Assembly (NCBI GenBank): GCA_045589955.1
Contig: JAZNQD010000031.1
Span: forward strand, 1-45,728
DNA length: 45,728 nucleotides
Source of the DNA: CAJGCS01 sp045589955
GTDB lineage: Bacteria; Bacillota_I; Bacilli_A; ML615J-28; CAG-313
Reading direction: 5' to 3'
Shown: piece after piece, positions 26,521-33,703 of the stretch
How positions within the stretch are numbered: position 1 is the stretch's first letter
How the letters are laid out: each line of letters starts with the position of its first letter
Translations under genes and position numbers: made by a program
Notes under the pieces: model-generated
Seen by the model: the letters and a program-made list of their open reading frames with translations, nothing else
Told to the model about the DNA's origin: nothing
Databases searched by the model: none

Positions 26521-26719
26521 ATATCTAATGAACAAATATTGTATGACTGTTTGAATGTATTTTTTAAAGTGTTGTGTTGTTGTTTGGTTAATAACCTTTC
26601 ATTTTTAAAATTTATTATCCAAAAATACATTCATGTGAATTATTTAATTGTTAAGAAATCAAATGCTGGCATCCACCAGATATTAACTTCTTAGGAGTTT
26701 GAGTGTGGTTTTTAGAAGG
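26521..26719 (-). other. Structured noncoding 3' region of the peptide gene
   Basis: About 200 nt without a credible gene. The minus-strand RNA contains a small hairpin CTGG-TGGATG-CCAG (26667-26680) whose loop repeats that of the terminator hairpin. A 12-nt inverted repeat GAATGTATTTTT / AAAAATACATTC (26620-26631 and about 26552-26563) follows, then an unpaired A/C-rich stretch. Together with the topA promoter region this is the longest gene-free interval in the window (26360-26719). Confidence 0.45.
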
Positions 26720-26869
26720 TTACGCAATAGGTCCGTCGCCTTCAGGAATTCCAAATACAGGTATTTTTTCATTTTCTGGATCACCTTCAAAATGGCGTCC
26801 TAAGCCGGCAAAAAAACCTGTAGTGCACACTAGTAATGCAACTAAGATTCCTAAAACAAACTTCTTCAT
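26720..26869 (-). CDS. 49-aa exported-looking peptide, candidate signalling peptide precursor
   Basis: A short gene with a strong Shine-Dalgarno (GGAGGG, 6-7 nt before ATG 26869). The product starts MKKFVLGILVALLVCTTGFF, a basic N-terminus and hydrophobic core like a signal peptide or single membrane helix, and continues with a polar segment ending IPVFGIPEGDGPIA. No clear AxA cleavage site is present, and the LLVC segment is not a good lipobox. It has its own -10 element and a 3' terminator. It lies just downstream of, and on the same strand as, a TPR-type regulator gene (27035-28294). Size, topology and neighbour fit precursors such as those of PapR, NprX or Phr. I do not recognise its sequence. 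A membrane microprotein unrelated to signalling is the main alternative. Confidence 0.7.
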   Translation of the reverse strand: MKKFVLGILVALLVCTTGFFAGLGRHFEGDPENEKIPVFGIPEGDGPIA

Positions 26870-26902
26870 TTCGTTCCCTCCAAATTCATTAGATACAATA
26901 AA

Positions 26903-26929
26903 ATTATATCTAGAAAGAACGATATCTTT
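26903..26929 (-). promoter_or_regulatory. Probable activator-dependent promoter of the peptide gene
   Basis: A TATAAT -10 (26903-26908) has no recognisable -35 at 16-18 nt. The -35 region is occupied instead by AAAGATATCGTT (26918-26929), which is repeated exactly at 27015-27026. A missing -35 combined with a repeated motif suggests positive control, perhaps by the adjacent regulator. This is inference. Confidence 0.4.
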
Positions 26930-27010
26930 GATATACTATTTTGGTATAAAAACAACCATTTTTGACAATTAAATATAAATTATAATGTCTTTTTATACTA
27001 AAAGCGTATT

Positions 27011-27036
27011 AAAAAACGATATCTTTCGATATCGTT
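27011..27036 (-). terminator. Terminator of the TPR regulator gene
   Basis: AACGATATC-GAAA-GATATCGTT then TTTT on the minus strand, overlapping the stop codon at 27035. It separates the regulator transcript from the peptide gene. Confidence 0.75.
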
Positions 27037-28294
27037 AATTGAAGTAATATTTCTTAAATTCTTCTAAATATTTGGTTTCAAAATCAACAGCTTTTTTGTA
27101 CATCCTATTTTCTCTAAAATATCTTACACACATATCAAGACAAGATAGGCAATACGTAAAATGTGCTTTACCTGTTACTAATGGTAAAAAGGTATCCTCA
27201 ATATATTTTACTTTATCTTCTTCATTTTGAATATAGTAGTATTTAACTAATGTTTCTAAAATAGCATTGTTTGAAACATTATTAGTTTCGATCATCTCAA
27301 CAAGTTCTTTTAGTTGTTCATTCATGTTATAATATTCAAAATTTGTAAATAAATTTATCGATGTATTATTTAAAATATATTCTTTTATATTTTGACAATT
27401 ATCCCTCTTCATATGTTTCTTAAAATAGTTCCAATACTTAACTACATTATTTATATCCTTAAGTCCAAAATAACAACTAATAATATTTGTTAAGGCAACA
27501 AACATTTCATAAGTAAAGTTAATTTGTTTAGCACTATTATAACTTTTTAAAAATAAACTTAATGCTTCTTCATAACGACGTGATTCACCTATCATAACTG
27601 CTTTCATATTAGTTGCTTTAACTTGACCAATCAAGTTTAAATCTCTTGTAAATAAAGAAAGAGCTGTTTCAATTGAGTGTAATGCTTGTTCACGATCTTT
27701 TACTTTTAAATACGCTAGTCCTATACTCATATGGAATTTACCATATTCCTTATTATATTTGTTATTTTCTAAAAGAATTGCGAAATCATTTAAGATATTT
27801 TTAATATCTTCTTTTTTATAGTTTAGATAAAAGATTTTTAGTTGATAATAGAATAATCTTTGGGTAACATTCATTACAGGAATGAATTCTTCTACTAAAG
27901 TTAGTAATTTATTGATTTCATCAATATCATTAGTAAGTAGTAAATAATTTACTTTGGAGATAATATAATCAATACATAATTCCTCTGTAAGTAAAAGTTG
28001 TGGCTCTACTTCTATTAAAGGAGCAATATCCTTTGTAAAGGCATCTTTAGAAATATAGTAACGAAGGATATTATTTAATACTTTATCAATGTCACGTTTA
28101 TATTCAACAATTTCTTCTTTTGTTAAGTCATCTGCACCTAAACGTTCTTTGATAAGTTTTAAGTTTTTGGAAGATAGATTCTTCTCTTTACTTAAGTATT
28201 TATAATACATTGTACTTGAACATATTTCTACTACTAAATCTTCAATTGTAATGTTTTGTTTTCTTCTTAAATATTCTATTATTTTACGCATCAT
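27035..28294 (-). CDS. HTH-TPR regulator resembling RNPP/Rgg-type peptide receptors
   Basis: 419 aa. The N-terminal about 65 residues (IIEYLRRKQNITIEDLVVE.. to LKLIKERLGAD) have the spacing of an XRE/Rgg-like helix-turn-helix, though it is divergent. The remainder is all-helical with TPR-type repeats, clearest at about 195-290 (HMSIGLAYLKVKDREQALHS, then a helix ending YEEALSLFLKSYNSA). This layout is shared by the PlcR, NprR, Rap and Rgg receptors that bind short imported peptides. The gene begins 4 nt after rnhB, so it is read with lepB-rbgA-rnhB, and it ends in a terminator. The next gene downstream encodes a small exported-looking peptide, a usual arrangement for such receptors. Ligand and targets are unknown. 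A TPR scaffold without DNA binding is possible. Confidence 0.65.
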   Translation of the reverse strand: MMRKIIEYLRRKQNITIEDLVVEICSSTMYYKYLSKEKNLSSKNLKLIKERLGADDLTKEEIVEYKRDIDKVLNNILRYYISKDAFTKDIAPLIEVEPQLLLTEELCIDYIISKVNYLLLTNDIDEINKLLTLVEEFIPVMNVTQRLFYYQLKIFYLNYKKEDIKNILNDFAILLENNKYNKEYGKFHMSIGLAYLKVKDREQALHSIETALSLFTRDLNLIGQVKATNMKAVMIGESRRYEEALSLFLKSYNSAKQINFTYEMFVALTNIISCYFGLKDINNVVKYWNYFKKHMKRDNCQNIKEYILNNTSINLFTNFEYYNMNEQLKELVEMIETNNVSNNAILETLVKYYYIQNEEDKVKYIEDTFLPLVTGKAHFTYCLSCLDMCVRYFRENRMYKKAVDFETKYLEEFKKYYFN

Positions 28295-28298
28295 AACA

Positions 28299-28913
28299 TT
28301 AACCTTTTCTAATTAATACTTCTTGGACAGGTTTATAAGTTTTTCGATGTATATCTAATACTCCATATTTTTTTAGTGCTTCTTTGTGAAACTTAGTTGG
28401 ATAACCTTTGTGTTTTTCAAAGCCATATTCAGGATATTTAGTCGCAAGGTCATCCATAAAGCGATCTCTTGCTTGCTTGGCTACTATGCTTGCACAAGCA
28501 ATAGTGAAGCTTTTTTCATCTCCTTTAATTATTGATTCTGTTTCAATATCAATGTTTAATGGCATAGCATCAACTAAAACAATGTCCGGTTTGACTTTTA
28601 GGTTATCAATAGCCTCAATCATTGCTTTCCTTGAAGCTTCATAGATGTTAATTTCATCTATTATTTTTTCATCAATAAATGCGATGCTAAAGGCAATCGC
28701 ATTTTCTAAAATTATTTTTTCATACTCATTACGCTTTTTTAAAGATACTTTTTTAGAGTCTGTAACACCTTCAATATAAAAACCTTTTGGCATTATTACA
28801 CAACAAGCCACAACCGGTCCGGCTAGTGGGCCACGACCAACTTCATCAACACCAGCAATTAATTCTTTTCCTAAGGCGTAATGTTTATTTTCATATTCTA
28901 AATTATTCATCAT
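28299..28913 (-). CDS. rnhB: Ribonuclease HII
   Basis: Removes RNA from RNA/DNA hybrids and incises at single ribonucleotides. 204 aa with the catalytic motif GVDEVGRGPLAGPVV, the second acidic site LVDAMPL, and SIVAKQARDRFMDDLATKYP, followed by YGFEKHKGYPT. Its start overlaps the end of rbgA by 11 nt, with ATGATG at 28913/28910 and a weak ribosome site, implying coupling. It sits in the common rbgA-rnhB order. Confidence 0.96.
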   Translation of the reverse strand: MMNNLEYENKHYALGKELIAGVDEVGRGPLAGPVVACCVIMPKGFYIEGVTDSKKVSLKKRNEYEKIILENAIAFSIAFIDEKIIDEINIYEASRKAMIEAIDNLKVKPDIVLVDAMPLNIDIETESIIKGDEKSFTIACASIVAKQARDRFMDDLATKYPEYGFEKHKGYPTKFHKEALKKYGVLDIHRKTYKPVQEVLIRKG

Positions 28914-29745
28914 AATTCCAGTCTAGTGTTAAGCGTCCTAACACATTACTTCTAAAATCTTGACAAAGTTTTAAAGAAACACGATCATAATCAATGTCTT
29001 TATTAATAAAGTATTTCAAAGATACTCCGATTTGAGCAAGAATTTCGTTGGCCTCTAAAGATTCATCTATACCATACTTTTCATGAAGGTGATTTGGATA
29101 TCTTTCTTTAATTAGATTAATATAGAATAAAGCAACTTCAATAATAGGAAGAACGTCGTCTTTGATGGCACCAGTAATTGCAAGTTTCATCCCAACAGTT
29201 TGATCTTCAAATTTAGGCCATAAGATACCTGGTGTATCTAATAGTTCTAATTCTTGATTAATCTTAATCCATTGTTGTGATTTGGTAACACCTGGTTTAT
29301 CACCAACTGTAGCAACCTTTTTACCAACAAGTGAATTTATTAGAGTTGATTTACCTACATTAGGAATACCAACAATCATTGTTTTAATAGGACGAGGTTT
29401 AAGTCCTTTTTTCGCATCTTTTTCACGTTTTTCTTTCATCATTAAACTTGCGGATTTTAAAACTTTTTTAATCTCTGATGTACTTCTTGCATCAATCGAT
29501 ACAGCCATGTTTTGGCCTGCTTCGTAGTGTTTTAACCACTTTTGTGTTTCTTCAGAATCAGCTTTATCTTTTTTTGTTAAAACGTATAAAGTTGGTTTAT
29601 TTTTTAATGTATCTTTAATCATTGGATTAAATGAAGAATAAGGAATTCTTGCATCTAAGAGAACAATAACTAAATCAACAATTTTGATTTTTTCACTTAC
29701 TTCACGAATGGCTTTTGCCATATGCCCAGGATACCATTGAATCAT
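28903..29745 (-). CDS. rbgA: Ribosome biogenesis GTPase RbgA/YlqF
   Basis: Circularly permuted GTPase needed for late 50S assembly. 280 aa. The motif order is G4 (LTKKDKAD) first, then G1 (GIPNVGKSTLINSL) and G3 (LDTPGIL), as expected for the YlqF/YawG family. The N-terminal WYPGHMAKA is characteristic. The C-terminal ANTAR-like helical domain is present. ATG 29745 overlaps the lepB stop as ATGA. Confidence 0.96.
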   Translation of the reverse strand: MIQWYPGHMAKAIREVSEKIKIVDLVIVLLDARIPYSSFNPMIKDTLKNKPTLYVLTKKDKADSEETQKWLKHYEAGQNMAVSIDARSTSEIKKVLKSASLMMKEKREKDAKKGLKPRPIKTMIVGIPNVGKSTLINSLVGKKVATVGDKPGVTKSQQWIKINQELELLDTPGILWPKFEDQTVGMKLAITGAIKDDVLPIIEVALFYINLIKERYPNHLHEKYGIDESLEANEILAQIGVSLKYFINKDIDYDRVSLKLCQDFRSNVLGRLTLDWNYDE

Positions 29746-30632
29746 TCTAGCACCCCTCTTTCAACAAGTTCTGCTTTTAGGCCATCAACACGAATAACAA
29801 CTACACTTATTATTTCTTCTTCTGAAAATAATCCGTAATCTCTACTATCATTACTATTATTGCGATTATCTCCCATAATAAAATAATATCCTTCAGGTAT
29901 TACTGTGTGGTATTCTTTAGTACCGTCATCTTTAATGATAAAGAAAGGTTTGTCGTATTCGCTACTTTGCCATAACGCGCCATTAACGTATTCTTCTTGA
30001 ATCAGCTTATCATTAATATATAACCCTTGTTGCGTATATGAAATTTTATCCCCAGGGACACCAATTACTCTTTTAATAAGATACTTTCCATCTTCATCGT
30101 TATCCTTAGGTTCTTTTACATTATCTAACACTGCTACTACAACATCGCCCCTTTTGATGTTTGTGTCATAGATCGATATGACACGATTGCCTTGTGAAAA
30201 TGAATTTTCCATTGAACTTCCTGCAACTGGTTGAATTCTAAATGTATAGGCATAAAAGTAAAGAGCAACACAAATGCAAATTGGAATATAAATAGTCCAA
30301 TCCAGAGTATTATAAACACCTTTTTTTACTCGGTAAGGAATTTTATCATATAATTCTTTTGCCTTTTTAGGTGAAGCTAAAGAAAAGATTATTAAGCCAA
30401 TACTTATCAAAGAAACTAGTGAAGATAATCCCATAATAAGATATATAGTAATTAATAATGGTTCTTTTAAATCCGTAAATACACGATGCGAATTAAGAAG
30501 TTTTAAGATAAAGAAAGCAATAGTTGAGACTATCAACAAAGATATTCTTATAATAAGCTTCTTTTTAAGCTCTAATCGCTCATTAACCGGATTATAATCT
30601 TCATTATATTTTCTTAAAAAACTTGTTGGCAT
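29742..30632 (-). CDS. lepB: Signal peptidase I
   Basis: Membrane serine protease that removes signal peptides from secreted proteins. 296 aa, with catalytic Ser140 in VAGSSMENSF, general base Lys187 in KRVIGVPGD, and the conserved MGDNRNNSNDSRDYG box. Three hydrophobic segments (about 26-46, 58-85 and 112-130) precede the active site, more than the single helix of SipS-type enzymes. AAAGGAGG lies 6 nt before ATG 30632. First gene of lepB-rbgA-rnhB-regulator, so a protease able to process the downstream peptide shares a transcript with its possible receptor. Confidence 0.95.
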   Translation of the reverse strand: MPTSFLRKYNEDYNPVNERLELKKKLIIRISLLIVSTIAFFILKLLNSHRVFTDLKEPLLITIYLIMGLSSLVSLISIGLIIFSLASPKKAKELYDKIPYRVKKGVYNTLDWTIYIPICICVALYFYAYTFRIQPVAGSSMENSFSQGNRVISIYDTNIKRGDVVVAVLDNVKEPKDNDEDGKYLIKRVIGVPGDKISYTQQGLYINDKLIQEEYVNGALWQSSEYDKPFFIIKDDGTKEYHTVIPEGYYFIMGDNRNNSNDSRDYGLFSEEEIISVVVIRVDGLKAELVERGVLE

Positions 30633-30649
30633 ATAAACCTCCTTTCTTT

Positions 30650-30677
30650 ATTATATATAGTAATTATTTATTTTCAA
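30650..30677 (-). promoter_or_regulatory. Promoter of lepB-rbgA-rnhB
   Basis: TTGAAA (30672-30677) within the last codons of ftsK, 16 nt, then TATAAT (30650-30655) on the minus strand. Confidence 0.6.
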
Positions 30678-31281
30678 GTATATCTTCTAATTCAAGTTCA
30701 TCAACTAAAACTTCACGTGATTTACCTTTAACTGATTTACTAACAATACCTAGATCTTCTAAGCCTAGGAAGATATCGTTCATACGATTAAAACCAGTAT
30801 TGAATTGACGAGAAATGGAATTAACTGATGCATTTTGATTACGAACAACATAGTAAGCAATTTCATCAAATAATTCATCATTAATACCAACTGTCTTGGC
30901 AACTGAATTACCTGATGCAACATTACGTTGTGTTGAAGATTGTAATAATTCTTCATGTGTAACAATATAATCTAAATGGTTATTTGTCTTTAAGAAGTTA
31001 ACTACTTTCTTAACATCATCATTTGAAACAAAGGCACCTTGAAGTCTTCTTTCAGGACGACCTGCATATCTAATTAACATGTCACCATAACCTTCAAGTT
31101 TTTCTGCCCCACCATTACCTAAAATGATTTTAGCATCATCAAATGATGAAACACGGAATGCAAGACGTGTATCGAAGTTAGCTTTAATATCCCCTTTAAT
31201 AACATTCTTAGATGGTCTTTGTGCAGCAAGGATAACATGGATACCTGCAGCACGAGCTTTTTGAGCAATACGTTGTAACAT
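30664..31281 (-). CDS. ftsK: FtsK/SpoIIIE DNA translocase, C-terminal part downstream of an in-frame TAG
   Basis: This stretch continues the upstream piece in the same frame: after the TAG at 31312-31314 the reading ITSAGIEVEN leads into MLQRIAQKARAAG. It holds the rest of the motor (VILAAQRPSKNVIKGDIKANFDTRLAFRVSS and GGAEKLEGYGDML) and the gamma winged-helix domain that reads KOPS-type sequences (ISRQFNTGFNRMNDIFLGLEDLGIVS). If translated separately it would start at ATG 31281, which has no convincing ribosome site and would lack both Walker motifs. The most likely explanation is one gene with a nonsense change (TTG or TTA Leu to TAG, expected DEFSDLI) or a sequencing error. Confidence 0.85.
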   Translation of the reverse strand: MLQRIAQKARAAGIHVILAAQRPSKNVIKGDIKANFDTRLAFRVSSFDDAKIILGNGGAEKLEGYGDMLIRYAGRPERRLQGAFVSNDDVKKVVNFLKTNNHLDYIVTHEELLQSSTQRNVASGNSVAKTVGINDELFDEIAYYVVRNQNASVNSISRQFNTGFNRMNDIFLGLEDLGIVSKSVKGKSREVLVDELELEDILENK

Positions 31282-31311
31282 ATTTTCAACTTCAATACCA
31301 GCACTTGTAAT

Positions 31312-32706
31312 CTAGTCACTAAATTCGTCCATAATCATTACTAAATATGGTAGTTTTGGTTTTCTGTTTTCAACAAGATATCTATTTAATTCTACAATAT
31401 TAACAACATCATATTCTTGAAGAATATTATATCTTCTTTCCATTTCTTCAAATACCCAAGTTAAGGCTGCTAAGAAATAATCTTGATCAATAATAACTGG
31501 CATTGCAAGATGTGGAATACCTTCATAAGGGCCTAAACCAATACGTTTTGGATCAATTAAGACTAATCTTAAATCACGTGGTGAGAATTTATAAATTAAA
31601 CTTAACAAGAAGGCATTTAATGATACACTCTTACCTGATTTAGTTGTACCTGCAATTAAGCAGTGTGGCATTTCGGCAATATCAATATACATTGTTGTAC
31701 CAAAGTTGTCTTGTCCAACCGCAATCGGTAGTTCCATTTTCGAATTTTTAAATTCACTTGATGCTATTAAATCGCCTAAGTGAACAATCTTACGGTTTTC
31801 GCGTTTCTTGGGCACTTCAATTCCGGCAAAAGGTTTACCAGGAATTGGGATTTGTAAACGAATAGATTCAGCTTCTAAATACATTGTTAAGTTTGATTCA
31901 ACTGATTGAATTGATTTAACATTAACCCCTGGTTCAACTTTAATAAAGAATTGCGTAACTGTTGGACCGAAAATATATTCTGAAACACTAGCACGAATGC
32001 CTGATTCTTGGAAAGTACGATTAATAACGGCTTTTTGTCTTTCTGCTTCTGCAACATTTTCGTTATTAGCTTCAGTTGTACGTGATAAAAATTCAATCTT
32101 TGGATATACATATTTTGTAGGTTTAGGTGCAACATTAACCGGCTTTGGTTTAGGTTCTGCTTTTTTAACAGTCTCTTCCGGTGCAGCTTGTTGAACAGGT
32201 TTAACTTGTTCAACTTTTTGACCTGGTTGACCAGAAAACTTACGAATATTTAAATGATGATCATATGTAAACACATCAACAGGAATATCATCTATTGTAT
32301 TAGTTTCTTCCTCTTCAACAAAGTATTCTTCATAATTATCTTTATATGTTTCTTCAACAACAATTTCTTGAGGAGTAGTTGGTTGAACTTCCTCAACTTC
32401 TTCTTCCTCAGTTTGAGGTTGTTGATTTGGATATAAAGAATTTTGAATATGCTTTTTATATGTTTCTAAACGTAAACTTTTATCACCTCGAATAAAATCA
32501 TATGAACTTGGATCTTTATGATACCCCATTGAGTCATATTTTTTCTTGAACAATTGTTTACCAAAATGAGGTGAGATTACATAATCGTTACTATCGGTTT
32601 TTTCAGGACTAACAACATTATTTTCTTCTTCAACAGAATTATTTTCGCTTTTACGAACTACTTTATAAACATAAAATTCATTTCTTTTATTGTTTCTATT
32701 TTTCAT
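31312..32706 (-). CDS. ftsK: FtsK/SpoIIIE DNA translocase, N-terminal part ending at an in-frame TAG
   Basis: About 464 aa from ATG 32706 (MKNRNNKRNE). The alternative ATG 32721 is rejected because GGAGG lies between them and fits 32706. Residues up to about 200 are polar and glutamate-rich with no transmembrane helix, although FtsK proteins normally begin with four. The motor then starts: the alpha domain, Walker A GTTKSGKS, the RLVLIDPKRIGLGPYEGIPHL segment, and Walker B LVMIMDEFSD, directly after which TAG ends the frame. The remaining motor and gamma domains follow in frame (30664-31281). The protein moves chromosomal DNA during division or sporulation. A truncated product would not be active. 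Confidence 0.9.
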   Translation of the reverse strand: MKNRNNKRNEFYVYKVVRKSENNSVEEENNVVSPEKTDSNDYVISPHFGKQLFKKKYDSMGYHKDPSSYDFIRGDKSLRLETYKKHIQNSLYPNQQPQTEEEEVEEVQPTTPQEIVVEETYKDNYEEYFVEEEETNTIDDIPVDVFTYDHHLNIRKFSGQPGQKVEQVKPVQQAAPEETVKKAEPKPKPVNVAPKPTKYVYPKIEFLSRTTEANNENVAEAERQKAVINRTFQESGIRASVSEYIFGPTVTQFFIKVEPGVNVKSIQSVESNLTMYLEAESIRLQIPIPGKPFAGIEVPKKRENRKIVHLGDLIASSEFKNSKMELPIAVGQDNFGTTMYIDIAEMPHCLIAGTTKSGKSVSLNAFLLSLIYKFSPRDLRLVLIDPKRIGLGPYEGIPHLAMPVIIDQDYFLAALTWVFEEMERRYNILQEYDVVNIVELNRYLVENRKPKLPYLVMIMDEFSD

Positions 32707-32745
32707 TTGATAATCCTCCATCTTACTATATTTTTTATTAAGATT

Positions 32746-32774
32746 ATTTTACTATAAAAAGGCAAAAATTGCAA
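32746..32774 (-). promoter_or_regulatory. Promoter of ftsK
   Basis: TTGCAA (32769-32774), 17 nt, then TAAAAT (32746-32751) on the minus strand. Confidence 0.55.
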
Positions 32775-32811
32775 CTAATGAGATAGGACATTTTTACCCC
32801 TTGTTTTTGAG

Positions 32812-32840
32812 TTGAAAAAATTCTTGAATTAGGGTATAAT
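32812..32840 (+). promoter_or_regulatory. Promoter of the HAD hydrolase gene
   Basis: TTGAAA (32812-32817), 17 nt, TATAAT (32835-32840). AAAGAGG then precedes ATG 32860. Confidence 0.75.
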
Positions 32841-32859
32841 TTTTCTAAAGAGGTAAATT

Positions 32860-33678
32860 ATGAATACAAAAGAAAAACAACACTTAATTGCCCTAGATTT
32901 AGATGGAACACTTCTTGAGGGCTTTAACACATATGATGAAGAAACATTTTCTTACCTTAAAAAATTAAATGACGATGGTCACATTATTGTTATAGCAACC
33001 GGAAGACCCTATCGTTCAAGTAATTTTGTCTATCAAGCTTTAAACCTACATTCACCAATTATTAATTATAATGGTGCCCGAGTAACAAATCCAACAGATA
33101 AAACATACCCAATAACTGATATTCGTATTGACCGTGAAGACTTACTTGATATTGTTGAACATGTTAAAGAATACTTAATTGGGGTCTTTTGTGAAGTTAT
33201 TGATGATATTTATGTTCAAAACTACACAGAAGGAATTCATCCTTTCTTACATGTTGATGGGGGAACCCTTCATAAAGGAGATCTTAAAGATATTCTTCCA
33301 ACAAATCCAAACGGAGCTTTATTCTTTTTAAAAGAAGAGAAAGTACCAGAATTTGAACATTATATTAATAATGGCTATAAGGGGAAACTTTTCACTCGCT
33401 ACTGGGGAATGAATGGCTATCATATTGTTGAAGTATATAGTCCTGAGGTTGATAAACAAATGAGCTTTATTAAAATTGGTAACTATTATAATATACCAAG
33501 AGAAAGATGGATTGCAATTGGTGATGGCCATAACGATATTGGACTAATTGAAGCAGCCGGCATTGGTGTTGCCATGGGAAATGCTCATCCTGATCTTAAA
33601 AAAGTAGCTAAGTTTCATACTGAGGATTATAAACACCAAGGTGTTCTAAAATTCTTAAAATCATATTTTGAAAAATAA
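32860..33678 (+). CDS. Cof-type HAD-superfamily hydrolase
   Basis: 272-aa phosphatase of the Cof/YidA subgroup (HAD type IIB). Motif I DLDGTLL (Asp13 and Asp15), motif II ATGRP, and motif IV GDGHNDIGLIEAAGIGVAMGNAH are intact. The cap lies between residues about 85 and 190. Members dephosphorylate sugar phosphates, flavins or other small metabolites, and specificity cannot be read from sequence alone. It is one of only two plus-strand genes. It shares a bidirectional terminator with glxK and is divergent from ftsK. Confidence 0.9.
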   Translation: MNTKEKQHLIALDLDGTLLEGFNTYDEETFSYLKKLNDDGHIIVIATGRPYRSSNFVYQALNLHSPIINYNGARVTNPTDKTYPITDIRIDREDLLDIVEHVKEYLIGVFCEVIDDIYVQNYTEGIHPFLHVDGGTLHKGDLKDILPTNPNGALFFLKEEKVPEFEHYINNGYKGKLFTRYWGMNGYHIVEVYSPEVDKQMSFIKIGNYYNIPRERWIAIGDGHNDIGLIEAAGIGVAMGNAHPDLKKVAKFHTEDYKHQGVLKFLKSYFEK

Positions 33679-33703
33679 AAAACCTCGACTAGTCGAGGTT
33701 TTT
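33678..33703. terminator. Bidirectional terminator between the HAD gene and glxK
   Basis: Perfect palindrome AAAAACCTCG-ACTAGT-CGAGGTTTTT with T runs on both strands, between the converging stop codons. Confidence 0.9.

Noticed and set aside
26373..26630. 85-codon minus-strand open frame between topA and the peptide gene
   Set aside because: It overlaps the terminator at 26486-26520 and the topA promoter, has no ribosome site and has atypical composition.
26521..26719. 6S RNA or tmRNA in the peptide 3' region
   Set aside because: No long rod with a central bubble, no tag-peptide reading frame and no tRNA-like end.
26703..26972. 89-codon plus-strand open frame
   Set aside because: Antisense to the 49-aa peptide gene and its promoter. 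The minus-strand frame has a strong Shine-Dalgarno and terminator, while this one has neither.
29742..30632. Mycoplasma-type code (TGA as Trp)
   Set aside because: lepB, ylxM, ruvB and the 927-aa lipoprotein end at TGA with proper downstream spacing, and RF2 is present.
31312..31314. TAG reassigned to an amino acid genome-wide
   Set aside because: TAG is the natural stop of glgB, cysK, recX and the YitT gene, so general reassignment is not supported. Partial suppression remains open.
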